The notes under the pieces are model-generated. The model was not told the origin of the DNA. It saw only the letters and a program-made list of their open reading frames with translations, and did not search any database. The translations under genes and the position numbers were made by a program. This document shows positions 9,774-19,225 of a stretch of 64,000 nucleotides of DNA, one piece after another (the first letter of the stretch is position 1; each line of letters starts with the position of its first letter). Source of the stretch: JABMNT01 sp048262655 (GTDB taxonomy: Bacteria > Pseudomonadota > Alphaproteobacteria > Rhodospirillales > Casp-alpha2); contig JBLXEY010000007.1 in assembly GCA_048262655.1 (NCBI GenBank), positions 124,001 to 188,000 of the forward strand. Direction: 5' to 3'.

Positions 9774-11906
9774 ATGATTAATATAAACACGCTGTCCCTT
9801 TATGGGTTCTCTGCCGCCTTAGGGTTGCTGTCATTCTATTTTTACCGAAAGGAATTGTACAAAATAGAATTGTCCAGCAAGGGTGTCGTGTTGTGTGGTG
9901 CTGCATGGGTATCTTTTATCACTCTTGAGTTTTGGCTGGTGGGCCCATTTTCGTATATTTACCTTGGTGATGAAGGGATACAATCATTCCCATATTATTC
10001 TTACTTGGCCGAGCATGCGACCCGGGGGCGGTTCAATCCTGATATCCTTGGTGGCGTAGATGCTTATTCTGTATTTTCATCAGGATACCAACTTGTTTCT
10101 GTGGAGCGGGTTTTGTTTGGCGCTCTTCCTGCTTGGGCAGCCATAGCGTTTCATAAAGTTTTTGCGGCTTCGCTCGCTTTTGTGGGGGCTTATCTTCTGG
10201 CAAGAGCCGTTGCTCCGATACCGCGCGTAATGGCTGTTGCGATCGCTGGCGCGTACACTTTAATTTTTCAGTATATGATACTCGTTTCTTTAGTTCATAG
10301 CTTTGGCTATCATTTGATACCTCTTGCTTTGTATGTATTCTGCTATCAATTGGATTCTCGCTTTTTTCCTTTAAAAAGCTTTTTTATGGGCATTGCAGTC
10401 GCGGTCACCGTAATGCCTATTCAGGGTGGGATGCCGTTCTACCCTGCTTTGCTAATTCTAGCCGCTTTTTCGGGGGCAATACGTCATCCGAAGTTCTATT
10501 TTGCTCTGATTGGCATGATATTATTACATTTGTTGAACTGGGCAGATACATTATATGCGTTGGGGACATTCGCAGAGTTCACCAGCAGGGTACAAGAATT
10601 TGATCGGGACCTTACCCTTGCAAAATTCGCAGGAAAACTCCAAGTCACTCAATTGTTGATACCGCTCGTTGGGTTTGGGCTGGCCTTCCTTGTGGCTCAA
10701 GGTAGACAGAGAGTTGGTGTTTTAGTTGTTTTTGCAGCGCCACTTGCCCTTAGCATTGGGATGGACCTGGTTCCTTGGAAAACCCTGAATTTGGATTTTT
10801 TAAGCGGTTTGAACTACAGCTATTTTTGGCTTTCACTCTCTGTTTTGTCTATAGTCGCCATGTCGATCGTGGCAGCTGAAGCGGGCAACGGCATGTCAGA
10901 ATCGCGGGAAAACCGAGCCGTTGGGCGACAAATACAAAACGTATCTTTTGCGATCATTCTGGCTTTAGGGCCAGCGACCGCCACGTACTACAAAACTGCG
11001 AATAGTTTAAATTGGCTGGGTCTTGGAGGTCAGGCAAATATTGCTGCAGTTCCAAATCTGCTTGAACCGACATGGTTGCCCAAAGACCCTGTGCGGGTCG
11101 CAGTAGTTCCGCAACACTTCTGGGATACAAACTTACTTCCTTATGGTTTTGATACAATGGGCGGGTATTTTGTTCTTTTCAGCGATAGAATTGTTGAGTT
11201 TTGGAAACAGGCAGGAATTGTAACATCAAGTGGTCGCGCTATGCTCAAACCACCGCCTCCATCATGTCCAGGTGTACAACGAAGTGAAGAAGTTGGTGAT
11301 ATGCAATTGTTACGTATCGCTAACGTCCGCTTTATCACCTCTGTTCTACCCATAGACGGTGCAGGCTTGAGACAGGTAAGTGGTCCGTCTCCGGTCAATT
11401 TTCGTCCTTCGTGTACCATTCCAGTCAAAGAAAAGTTGATGGGGTATTTGAGAGACAGGTTTATACCGCGTGAAGTCTATGTTTATGATCTAGGCGAAGT
11501 GAACCCACGCGTTTATTTTGCGCGAGCGGTCATCAACACTAGTCACACCATCGCAATGCAAGAGTATTGGGACATCGTTCGCGCGATTGGTCCTAAACGG
11601 GGAGCCGTAATTGAGACAACGCAGTCTATCTCCATAGCACCTCGGCAATTGACTGCAGAGATTGTGTCATGGCAACAGGTAGACGACGGTTTTGATATTA
11701 AGGTCATGGCTCCACAGGGTGGCGTGTTGGTTATAAACAGTACTTATTTGCCATTTTGGAAGGCTTCAAATGGAGAAAAGCAGTTAGAAATTTTTCCAGC
11801 AAACGGGACGCAAATGGCAATCGTATTGCCTCCAGGATCCGAACGAATTACGCTATCTTATCATCGAAAACTGCCAAGTGATTTCATTAGGAAAATTAAT
11901 GATTGA
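9774..11906 (+). CDS. YfhO-like polytopic membrane protein (putative GT-C type)
   Basis: A 710-residue protein. About the first 400 residues consist of many hydrophobic segments (for example LSLYGFSAALGLLSFYFY, and LFGALPAWAAIAFHKVFAAS). A large soluble, probably periplasmic, C-terminal domain follows. The end contains VLVINSTYLPFWKAS and a late LPPGSERITLSYH strand, matching the pattern of the YfhO family (Tyr, Pro, Trp-Lys followed by a C-terminal beta strand). YfhO proteins are implicated in sugar modification of lipoteichoic acid or other lipid-linked polymers on the outer side of the membrane. The acidic motif DEGIQSF early in the first loop may correspond to the GT-C Asp/Glu site. It lies about 100 bases after the radical SAM gene. 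Confidence 0.65.
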   Translation: MININTLSLYGFSAALGLLSFYFYRKELYKIELSSKGVVLCGAAWVSFITLEFWLVGPFSYIYLGDEGIQSFPYYSYLAEHATRGRFNPDILGGVDAYSVFSSGYQLVSVERVLFGALPAWAAIAFHKVFAASLAFVGAYLLARAVAPIPRVMAVAIAGAYTLIFQYMILVSLVHSFGYHLIPLALYVFCYQLDSRFFPLKSFFMGIAVAVTVMPIQGGMPFYPALLILAAFSGAIRHPKFYFALIGMILLHLLNWADTLYALGTFAEFTSRVQEFDRDLTLAKFAGKLQVTQLLIPLVGFGLAFLVAQGRQRVGVLVVFAAPLALSIGMDLVPWKTLNLDFLSGLNYSYFWLSLSVLSIVAMSIVAAEAGNGMSESRENRAVGRQIQNVSFAIILALGPATATYYKTANSLNWLGLGGQANIAAVPNLLEPTWLPKDPVRVAVVPQHFWDTNLLPYGFDTMGGYFVLFSDRIVEFWKQAGIVTSSGRAMLKPPPPSCPGVQRSEEVGDMQLLRIANVRFITSVLPIDGAGLRQVSGPSPVNFRPSCTIPVKEKLMGYLRDRFIPREVYVYDLGEVNPRVYFARAVINTSHTIAMQEYWDIVRAIGPKRGAVIETTQSISIAPRQLTAEIVSWQQVDDGFDIKVMAPQGGVLVINSTYLPFWKASNGEKQLEIFPANGTQMAIVLPPGSERITLSYHRKLPSDFIRKIND

Positions 11907-12164
11907 AAGGTTGTTGGCTGCTGCTTGATAAGCCAAGCCCTCTCTGAGCTCGTAAGTTGAGCCCAGCGCTTGTATCGTGAAATTGCATTTCTATGTCCGC
12001 TATATTCTTTAAGGAATGCAATGACTTATGTATTGTTTGTTTTAATTGCAGATTGTATTTGGAGAGCTATCTCAGCGATTGGAATTCCTGAGTGGTATAA
12101 TCCTTGCGGAGGTGGGAGAATTGAGTATCTTGGCATCATCGTTTGATCTAATCGGGATTGGTTG

Positions 12165-13103
12165 ATGTATATTTCTGTAATTGTGCCGATTTTCGATGAA
12201 GAGGATAACCTGCATCCTTTATACGAGGGCATATCTAAAGTCTTAAAACCGTTAAAGCAGCCGTGCGAAATTATTTTCATCAATGATGGCAGCACCGATG
12301 GGGCAGGTGCTATTCTTGATGGTTTTGCCGAAGCTGACGAAACGGTCAAGGTTATCCATTTCCGTCGTAATTATGGGCAGACTGCTGCGATTATGGCCGG
12401 GGTAAGCGCGAGCCAAGGTGAAATCATTATACCCATGGATGGAGACCTGCAAAACGATCCCGTTGACATTCCGCGTTTGGTTGCAAAGCTTGATGAAGGT
12501 TTTGAAGTTGTTTCAGGCTGGCGAAAGAAGCGTGAAGACTCTGAATTTCGCAGGTTTCCCTCGCGCGTCGCTAATAGGCTAATATCGAATATTTTTGGTG
12601 TGCACATTCACGATTATGGTTGCACAATGAAGGCCTATCGGCGGGATGTGATTGAGGACGTCAAGCTCTATGGTGAAATGCACCGTTACATTCCGATATA
12701 CGCCCACTGGCTGGGGGCTAAAGTAACAGAAATACCCATCACTCACCATGCACGAATACATGGAAAATCAAAATATGGGATGCGACGCATTATTCGTGTT
12801 CTGTTGGATGTATTTTTTCTTTATTTTATGGACCGCGCCTTCGACCGGCCGATCCAATTTTTTGGGAAACTCAGCGTTTATAGTCTTTTCTTAGCTGGCC
12901 TGACAGGGGGGGTCGCTTTGTGGATGAAAATTTCAGGGATAAGGGATTTGGTTGAAAGTCCTCTTCCTGTTCTTGTCGCCTCGCTTATTCTAGCTGGTAT
13001 ATTGTTCTTTTTGCTTGGTGTTTTGGCTGAAATTCAGATGAGAATCTATTTCGAGACTAACGGGAGAACTCCTTATTCTATAAAGTCATCAAGAAATTTA
13101 TAG
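12165..13103 (+). CDS. Polyprenyl-phosphate glycosyltransferase, DPM1/ArnC/GtrB type
   Basis: A 312-residue GT2 protein. The catalytic domain opens YISVIVPIFDEEDNL and has FINDGSTDG, then MDGDLQNDP as the DxD region. Two C-terminal transmembrane segments follow (about residues 230-255 and 265-295). This is the layout of enzymes that move a sugar from a nucleotide donor to undecaprenyl phosphate, such as GtrB and ArnC. It fits with the YfhO-like protein upstream: this enzyme would make the lipid-linked sugar donor and the YfhO-like protein would use it on the outer face. A TTG lies directly before the ATG. I used the ATG at 12165. Confidence 0.85.
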   Translation: MYISVIVPIFDEEDNLHPLYEGISKVLKPLKQPCEIIFINDGSTDGAGAILDGFAEADETVKVIHFRRNYGQTAAIMAGVSASQGEIIIPMDGDLQNDPVDIPRLVAKLDEGFEVVSGWRKKREDSEFRRFPSRVANRLISNIFGVHIHDYGCTMKAYRRDVIEDVKLYGEMHRYIPIYAHWLGAKVTEIPITHHARIHGKSKYGMRRIIRVLLDVFFLYFMDRAFDRPIQFFGKLSVYSLFLAGLTGGVALWMKISGIRDLVESPLPVLVASLILAGILFFLLGVLAEIQMRIYFETNGRTPYSIKSSRNL

Positions 13104-13454
13104 TAAGGGCCTAGGTCTCGTGAGCAATAAGCGTTGAAACGCTAAACGCAGGGCCGCAGTTTATTTTTGTGTCTGTGCAATTTCTTAATAAATGATCGTT
13201 CTACCAACCACCTCTCTACGATCTGATGATAGAAGATTACGCTCTGGTCTGATTGTAACGTGGTGCGATTATGCCGTCGAGGTTAGGATCACCGGAGGCT
13301 CACGCGTCTCATTTCTGCCATTCTTAAGTTGGATTATTGTTGGGCGTAAGTTACCTTCCGGGCTACTACACCTTCCAACTGATCCGTTGATCTGTGATTC
13401 TAAGGTTTCTAAGAGGGCAATAGGTGCCCACTTAACTTAGGTGGACACTTAACG
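13104..13454. other. Gap between glycan cluster and IS66 remnant
   Basis: About 350 bases with no recognisable gene. An open frame of 82 codons at 13192 has no family signature. The left terminal repeat of the IS66 element should lie near the right end of this gap, but I could not find a counterpart to the right-end sequence near 15775. Confidence 0.45.
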
Positions 13455-13810
13455 ATGGCAGAGAGATGCAAACGACGTAAATGGAGCGATGAGGAGAAGT
13501 GCCGGATAGTTGCGCAGACCAAGGTGCCGGGTGTATCGGTTCCAGAAGTCGCGCATCGTTACGATGTGAACCCCAACCGATTTTCACGTGGGTCAGTGAC
13601 CCCCGATACGGCCCCGCTGAAACGACAGAAGTCCCTACCTTTTTGCCAATTGAGGTTACACCTAATTTGCCAACGGTTGAACCGGAGCATAAACGCCCTG
13701 ACGTTCCGGGCTTGATAAAGATTGTTCTGGCAAACGGTCACCACCTGGAGATCAGCGGCGCTTTCGATACAGATACTGTTGTCCGTTTAGCCCATGGTCT
13801 TTCCGAATGA
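13455..13810 (+). pseudogene. tnpA: IS66 TnpA remnant (frameshifted)
   Basis: The start MAERCKRRKWSDEEK and the following VSVPEVAHRYDVNPN are a transposase-family 8 type helix-turn-helix. The frame is lost near 13575. A second frame then gives the C-terminal part PGLIKIVLANGHHLEIS and ends LAHGLSE at 13810. The stop overlaps the ATG of tnpB by four bases, as is usual in IS66. IS66 TnpA is needed for transposition, so this break alone would disable the element. Confidence 0.8.
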
Positions 13811-14141
13811 TCCCGGTTCCGTCGCAGACGAAGATCTGGTTGTGTGCGGGGGTAACCGACATGCGCAAAGGTTTTTCCGGCTTATCATCATTAGCCGAGA
13901 AGGTTCTGGGTCAGGTCCCTTAAATGGGCACCTGTACATCTTTTGCGGTCGCCGGGGCGATCTGATCAAGGTGATCTGGTATGATGGCCATGGGTCCTGT
14001 TTGTTCAGCAAAAGACTGGAACGCGGGCGCTTCGTCTGGCCCTCAAGCGCGGATGGCAAACTGATATTGAGCCCGGCGCAATTGTCGATGTTGCTGGAAG
14101 GAATTGACTGGCGAGCCCTGAGAGAACGTGGCGGCCCCTGA
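13807..14141 (+). pseudogene. tnpB: IS66 TnpB remnant (frameshifted)
   Basis: The start MIPVPSQTKIWLCAGVTDM followed by RKGFSGLSSLAEKVLGQ is the standard IS66 Orf2 (TnpB) opening. The frame meets a TAA just after the codons for GQVP (near 13919). One frame over, the rest continues as NGHLYIFCGRRGDLIKVIW and ends at 14141. The two parts together match the normal length of about 115 residues. A single small deletion or insertion near 13915 explains the break. Confidence 0.85.
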
Positions 14142-14223
14142 CGGCCGGGTGATACAAATATCTCGATAAAACGGCTTTTTTTACCCGTCATGGATTCCCA
14201 TTACCTGTCTGTTCCGCTATACG

Positions 14224-15743
14224 ATGGCAATGTTAGACAGCCCCTCAAACCTCCCGGATGAACCGGACGAACTGAAGCAACTGGTTGGCACACTGGCCTC
14301 TGAAGTTAAGTCCCAGGCGCTGTTGATCGAGAAGCTCAAACATCAGTTGGCAGGCATGCGTCGCCAACGTTTTGGCGCAAGTTCCGAGGCTCTCGATCAG
14401 TTGCAGTTAACCCTTGAGGACGAAGAAGTGGCTCAGGCAGCTGAACCTGCAGAAGTGCCGCTCGATACCAGTCCGGTTTCTGAAGTGGAACCAAAGGCCC
14501 AGCCTAAACGCAAGCCATTGCCTGATCACCTGCCACGGCATTAAGAGGTTCTGTTTTCAGGCGAGAACTGCAACAAGTGTGGCGGCACCTTCAAAACCCT
14601 TGGCGAAGATGTCACGGAAGAACTCGAATATGTGCGCGGACGGTTTGTTGTTAACCAGATTGTCCGCCCGCGCATGGCCTGCGCCTGTTGCGAGAGCATT
14701 CAACAGGCAGCTTTGCCATCTCGCCCCATTGAACGCGGTCGCCCGGGCCCAGGGTTATTAGCACATGTTCTGGTCTCGAAGTATGCCGACCATCTTCCGC
14801 TCTACCGGCAGAGCCAGATATTCGAGCGTGACGGGATCGATTTACCACGTTTTACATTGACTGATTGGGTTGGCCAATCAACAGCTCTCCTTGAACCCTT
14901 GGCCGAGGCCATCAGAAGGCATGTTCTCAGCGGTCAATCGATCTTTGCCGATGATAAGCCCGTCAATATGCTGGCACCGGGAAGTGGAAAGACAAAGACT
15001 GCCCGGCTCTGGGCTTACGTGCGAGATGAACGACCGTGGGCCGGAGAAGCGCCGCCTGCTTCATGGTATAATTCTCCACAGACAGAAAAGGCGAACGCCC
15101 CAATAAACACCTGAGCCACAATGAAGGGTTTATGCATGCCGACGGCTATGCCGGATTCAATGACCTCTACCGAACCGGCAAAATAACAGAAGTCGCCTGC
15201 ATGGCCCACATCCAGCGTAAGTTCATTGATGTGCATAAATCGCAAGGTACCGCTACCGCCGAGGAAGCCATAACGCGCATTGCCAAGCTTTACGGCATCG
15301 AGAAAGACGTTCGGGGACAGCCCCCGGATCAAAGATGGGAGGCCAGACAAAGCCAGTCAAAACCTCAGTTTAATGACCTGGAAGTGTGGCTACATGCTCA
15401 ACTGACCCGAATATCCGGCAAGTCTCCGCTTGCCGTGGCCATCCGCTATGCCCTGACCCGCATGAAGAAGCTGCGGCCTTGGCTCGATCACGGTTTTCTT
15501 GAGCTGGATAATAATGCGGCGGAACGCTCCATGCGACCCATAGCTCTTGGCCGTAAAAATTATTTGTTCATGGGATCAGAGCGCGGCGGCAAGTCGGCAG
15601 CCATCGCCTATACACTGATCGAAACGGCCAAACTGAACGGCGTTGATCCGCAAGCCTGGCTAACCGACACTCTCGCCAGAATTGCAGACCACAAGATCAA
15701 TCGCATTGATGAACTACTACCCTGGCATTACGCTCAAACCTGA
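14224..15743 (+). pseudogene. tnpC: IS66 TnpC transposase remnant (stop plus frameshift)
   Basis: The N-terminal part has the coiled coil and helix-turn-helix of TnpC (IEKLKHQLAGMRRQRFG). A TAA at 14542-14544 replaces one codon after DHLPRH. Reading then continues in frame through the zinc-finger-like CNKCGG and ACACCES and into the DDE domain (SIFADDKPVNML). A frameshift near 15100 leads to the last frame, MHADGYAGFNDLY through LELDNNAAERSMRPIALGRKN. The catalytic Asp and Glu positions remain recognisable, but one stop and one frameshift make the gene dead. Confidence 0.9.
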
Positions 15744-15902
15744 GCTTAATGTGCTATCGTCAAACCGTCGAGAGGTGGTTCTCCGGACGGTCACACCCAA
15801 CCCACCAATCTGGTTTGTCATATTTTTTGAGCAGGTGAAGGCCGCCGACAACGATCGCAATATAAGAAGCGGTAATAAGCAGATAGGCTGGAGACATCTG
15901 AG

Positions 15903-16427
15903 CTAATCTTCCTTTCCGTCTTCCCAGAGCCTGGAATTCTGAAGCTCCTTTTTTCGCATTGCCGTTTTTCCTTCGTCCGTACTTTCAATCGCGACAACAA
16001 TTTGAGAGACGCTAGAACCATCATTTGACAAAGGCAGGCGCAAAAGTGTCTGCAAATGATCAAACCCTCCATGTCGCTCAAAGCCAAAAATTCCGGCGGA
16101 CGCTGCTGGGTTTCGTACAATCCTGGCGTGACTTTTGTGGACGGTTTTTTGAAATTCCAATGGTAAAAGATCGGACGTTGTCTTCCCTGTCAAATCCTGT
16201 CCGTGAATGCGTGTCATTGCCGTACCCCAGAAACGAAATACGTTTTGTGTAATATCTGGCTTCACATCTATCACCAGTGTGGAGGGTAGAATCTGGGGAG
16301 GAAGGCGCTCAAGCTTGAAATCAGTCCAAGAGCACCCCAAGGCTTCACCATCCAAATTCCGCCAGTACTGGTAAACGTAGTCCAGGGTCTCGGGAAGTTC
16401 GATGAGGGGAATATCATGCGCTATCAT
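15903..16427 (-). CDS. PAS-domain protein of the PF07310 type
   Basis: A 174-residue single-domain protein. The pattern LDYVYQYWRNLDGEALGCS, then FRFWGTAMTRIHGQDLTGK and DLLPLEFQK, is that of the alphaproteobacterial PAS_5 family (PF07310). These proteins are usually short and stand alone, and their ligand and partner are mostly unknown. No output domain is present, so it may sense a small molecule or redox state and act on another protein. It lies between the IS66 remnant and the inositol genes on the leftward strand. The 119-base gap to the aldolase gene holds two short inverted repeats (16467-16486 and 16497-16511). There is no strong ribosome binding site. Confidence 0.75.
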   Translation of the reverse strand: MIAHDIPLIELPETLDYVYQYWRNLDGEALGCSWTDFKLERLPPQILPSTLVIDVKPDITQNVFRFWGTAMTRIHGQDLTGKTTSDLLPLEFQKTVHKSHARIVRNPAASAGIFGFERHGGFDHLQTLLRLPLSNDGSSVSQIVVAIESTDEGKTAMRKKELQNSRLWEDGKED

Positions 16428-16546
16428 GAGTTGGCAATCTCGGGCAACTTCTCTCTTAACGGGGCATCAATAGTCTACATTATTGACGCGGGAAGTCGCT
16501 AACAAATAGCGTGTTCTGATTAGAAGATGCCGTCTTATTTGTTGTC

Positions 16547-17386
16547 TCAGCCGCCCGGTCCACCGTTTAGCGCGGTAATGACCTCGATCGCAGCCCTTTT
16601 TACGGTATTAATTGTTGGGGTGAGCAGCGTATTGCGATCGAACGTTTCAGGGTTTTCTGCCAGGGACTGGCGCAGTGCGTTCCCAAATGCCATCCGTAAT
16701 TCCGTACCGATATTGAATTTTGAAACGCGGCTTTCGCGCGCCAATCGTTTTCGAACTGGGATCGGGATTCCGCTGCCACCATGAAGGACCAAAGGGACTG
16801 TCGTAACGGTTTCAATGGCCGTTAGCGCATCAAAATCAATGCCTGTGGTTTTTTCTGTCTTTAAGTGAACATTGCCTATGGAAATTGCCATTGCGTCAAC
16901 GCCGCTCTCATTATTAAAACGTGCGGCCTCTGCGGGCAGTGTATTGGCTGAAGCGGCTCCTTCGGCATAGCCAACAAAGCCCACTTCGCCCTCGACCGAA
17001 ACGCCGGCTGCGTGCGCGGTCTCAGCGATGCGCGCTGTGAGGTCTATGTTTTCAGATATGGGCAGTTTGGAGCCATCGAACATGACGGACGTAAACCCGT
17101 TGTCGATCCCTTGCAGGCATTCCTCTTGCGAATATCCATGATCGATGTGACAGACAATTGGTACGCTGGCCTGCTCGGCCAAATGTCGAAACATCTTACC
17201 AAGTATTGGGACAGGCGTATGCGCCCGGCAACCGGGACCCGCCTGAAGAATGATCGGTATGCCTGTTTCCTCGGCAGCCTCGACATAGGCGCGTGCATCT
17301 TCCCAACCCAAAACAACCAGGCCCGCCACGGCCCGATTTTCAGCCATGGCGGGACCCAGAACGGCAGCTAGGGAGGCGGCTGTCAT
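16547..17386 (-). CDS. iolJ: Class II aldolase, probable 6-phospho-5-dehydro-2-deoxygluconate aldolase
   Basis: A 279-residue class II (zinc) aldolase. Zinc and catalytic motifs are clear: CHIDHGYS, VEGEVGFVGYAEG, AISIGNVH and LVLHGGSGIP, followed by the FNIGTE phosphate-binding segment. In Bacillus the equivalent IolJ cleaves phosphorylated 5-dehydro-2-deoxygluconate to dihydroxyacetone phosphate and malonate semialdehyde. Fructose-bisphosphate aldolase activity cannot be excluded from sequence, but its position as last gene of iolD-iolC-iolB argues for the inositol role. The start ATG overlaps the iolB stop by four bases (ATGA, 17383-17386), indicating translational coupling. Confidence 0.8.
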   Translation of the reverse strand: MTAASLAAVLGPAMAENRAVAGLVVLGWEDARAYVEAAEETGIPIILQAGPGCRAHTPVPILGKMFRHLAEQASVPIVCHIDHGYSQEECLQGIDNGFTSVMFDGSKLPISENIDLTARIAETAHAAGVSVEGEVGFVGYAEGAASANTLPAEAARFNNESGVDAMAISIGNVHLKTEKTTGIDFDALTAIETVTTVPLVLHGGSGIPIPVRKRLARESRVSKFNIGTELRMAFGNALRQSLAENPETFDRNTLLTPTINTVKRAAIEVITALNGGPGG

Positions 17387-18225
17387 TTGAATTTTGCGAT
17401 CATGTCTTTAATGCCCGGAATGGTTTCGACCTGATAGGCATGTTCGGGTTGGAACGATTGGACGAGTGAGCGCTGGCTCAAACCACCGAGAATTGTGAAG
17501 TAATACATCTCGTATCCGGGCGCCGCGACGCAGGGATGATACCCGGCGTTAAAGGCAAAGGTTGACCCATCGACGAGGTGAAATGCCTCGCCAACGGTGT
17601 CTCCGTCTGGCTGGAGGAGCTGCATGCCAAACCCATGATCTGGCTTGAAACGGAAATTATAAACTTCATTATGCAGGGTTTCATTAGGCAGTTGGTCAGT
17701 GTCATGTTTGTGCGATGGAAAACCAGACCACCCACCTGCGCCCACCGTAAATAATTCTGAGACCAGCAACCGGCCGACTTTGTCGTTATATTTGGTGCCG
17801 AGGATGTGCTTAATCTTGCGATGCGTTTTCGTATCGTCAGAACCATATTGGATCATATCGATATCTGCAGCGCGAACCGCGAACGGGTCTGTTATCGTAT
17901 CATACTTGGCTCCAGCGACGAAAACTTCAGCCGCTTCAGATGTGCAAACGAAGTCGGCTTTTGCACCAGAAGGGACGTATACGCCCTCAGGCTCACCATC
18001 CCAGACATTGACCGTCCGTTGACCAATGCTTGTGTAGGTTTCACCTTCGACGTCGACATCAACTGTGCCCGTTGCCGGTACGATACAGGTTTCGTATCCA
18101 GGTGTTTGATAACTAAACGCCTGTCCTTTGTTAAGTTTAACGATATTGAAGTAGGTCAATGGGACAAGCGAATCTTCTGTATCCACAAGCGGCTTGTTTG
18201 CATTGTCAAAAGGCGCGATATGCAT
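17383..18225 (-). CDS. iolB: 5-deoxy-glucuronate isomerase
   Basis: A 280-residue cupin-fold protein of the IolB family. Recognisable parts are GYETCIVPATGTVDVDVEG in the first barrel, then SGFPSHKHDTD with the metal-binding histidines and NEVYNFRFKPDHGFGMQLL in the second barrel. IolB converts 5-deoxy-glucuronate to 5-dehydro-2-deoxygluconate, the substrate of the kinase encoded just upstream. GGGAG lies seven bases before the ATG. It is 13 bases downstream of iolC and overlaps the aldolase gene, so it belongs to the iolDCBJ operon. Confidence 0.9.
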   Translation of the reverse strand: MHIAPFDNANKPLVDTEDSLVPLTYFNIVKLNKGQAFSYQTPGYETCIVPATGTVDVDVEGETYTSIGQRTVNVWDGEPEGVYVPSGAKADFVCTSEAAEVFVAGAKYDTITDPFAVRAADIDMIQYGSDDTKTHRKIKHILGTKYNDKVGRLLVSELFTVGAGGWSGFPSHKHDTDQLPNETLHNEVYNFRFKPDHGFGMQLLQPDGDTVGEAFHLVDGSTFAFNAGYHPCVAAPGYEMYYFTILGGLSQRSLVQSFQPEHAYQVETIPGIKDMIAKFK

Positions 18226-18238
18226 GGAAAACTCCCGA

Positions 18239-19225
18239 TTAAGGTTGAGAAAGAGAATGGGTTTTGAGAAATTCAGACAGTTCGTTCTGGACAGGCATCG
18301 CGGTTGAGCAAGCTACGCGAGTGACGACAATAGCGGCACATGCCGAGCCCTGAATGACGGCGTCTTCAAGAGCAAGGCCGTTCGCCAGTCCGGCAATGAA
18401 CCCGCCCATGAACGCATCACCGGCACCCGTCGGCTTGATGGCCTCAACCGGGAATATCCCAGTGTCAAAGGTGTTGCTTTTTGTAAGGGTGGTTGAGCCA
18501 TATTCGCCTTTTTTGTAGACAACAATTTCAGGTGTTTCAGCGACAAGTTTTGCCGCATATGCATACCCATCTTCATGACTTCCAGCAGCAACACCAAATT
18601 CGACATCGTTGCCAATAACGATATCACATTGTGAAATCGCTCTCGAATAGATCTCTTGCGCTTCTTGAGCGGAAGTCCATGAATAGGGGCGGTAGTCCAT
18701 ATCTATGATGACAGGAGTTCCTGTCTCGTTTGCCAGTGTAATGGCTCGGAATATGGCTGATCGTGAAGGCTCGTCAGCGAGAGCTGTGCCGGAAACGATG
18801 ATGCCGCCAGAGGCCGCATAATCAAGCTTTTCGACGTCACCTGCATGCATCTGAAAGTCGGCAGCGCCATTGCGATAAATAACAGATTGGCAGTCCGTTA
18901 ATCGTGTCTCGATGACGGCAAGTGTGTTGCGGGCTTCTCCGCCAACGACTCGGCAATGGGAGGTTTTAACGCCAAATCCATGCAGTTTATGCGTTGTAAA
19001 CCGACCAACGGCATCATCGGAAAAACAGGTTAGCAGTTCAGCTTCACACCCCAGTTTTGCCAAGGCGACAGCAATGTTACCCGCTGACCCTCCGACATGT
19101 GCTGAAAAGTCATTCGCCTCCTCAAAGACAGTCCCCGGGGGTTCCGCATAAAAATCCATGCCGGCGCGCCCAATGGAGAGGAAAGTTTTACGCGACAGTC
19201 GTTGCACTAAAGTTTCCAAAGACAT
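18239..19225 (-). CDS. iolC: 5-dehydro-2-deoxygluconokinase
   Basis: A 328-residue PfkB-family carbohydrate kinase. The N-terminal LSIGRAGMDFYAEPPGT and the glycine-rich AHVGGSAGNIAVALAKLG form the sugar site. The C-terminal PTGAGDAFMGGFIAGLANG contains the catalytic Asp and anion hole of the family. IolC phosphorylates 5-dehydro-2-deoxygluconate. Some alphaproteobacterial IolC proteins are about twice as long because of a fused DUF2090 domain. This one lacks it, and a separate class II aldolase is encoded instead. Its ATG shares one base with the iolD stop (TAATG at 19225). Confidence 0.9.
   Translation of the reverse strand: MSLETLVQRLSRKTFLSIGRAGMDFYAEPPGTVFEEANDFSAHVGGSAGNIAVALAKLGCEAELLTCFSDDAVGRFTTHKLHGFGVKTSHCRVVGGEARNTLAVIETRLTDCQSVIYRNGAADFQMHAGDVEKLDYAASGGIIVSGTALADEPSRSAIFRAITLANETGTPVIIDMDYRPYSWTSAQEAQEIYSRAISQCDIVIGNDVEFGVAAGSHEDGYAYAAKLVAETPEIVVYKKGEYGSTTLTKSNTFDTGIFPVEAIKPTGAGDAFMGGFIAGLANGLALEDAVIQGSACAAIVVTRVACSTAMPVQNELSEFLKTHSLSQP

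Larger units (their letters stand above)
13455..15795 (+). mobile_element. IS66-family element, decayed in all three genes
   Basis: Three consecutive transposition genes in the IS66 order tnpA-tnpB-tnpC are all present and each is broken. The right end, after the tnpC stop, ends near TCTCCGGACGGTCAC, which resembles IS66 terminal repeats. The left end was not identified, so the coordinates are approximate. It lies directly downstream of the glycan cluster, mirroring the IS3 remnants on the other side. Confidence 0.8.

Noticed and set aside
13192..13440. Plus-strand open frame of 82 codons between the glycosyltransferase and the IS66 remnant
   Set aside because: Composition looks random, no family signature, no clear start signal.
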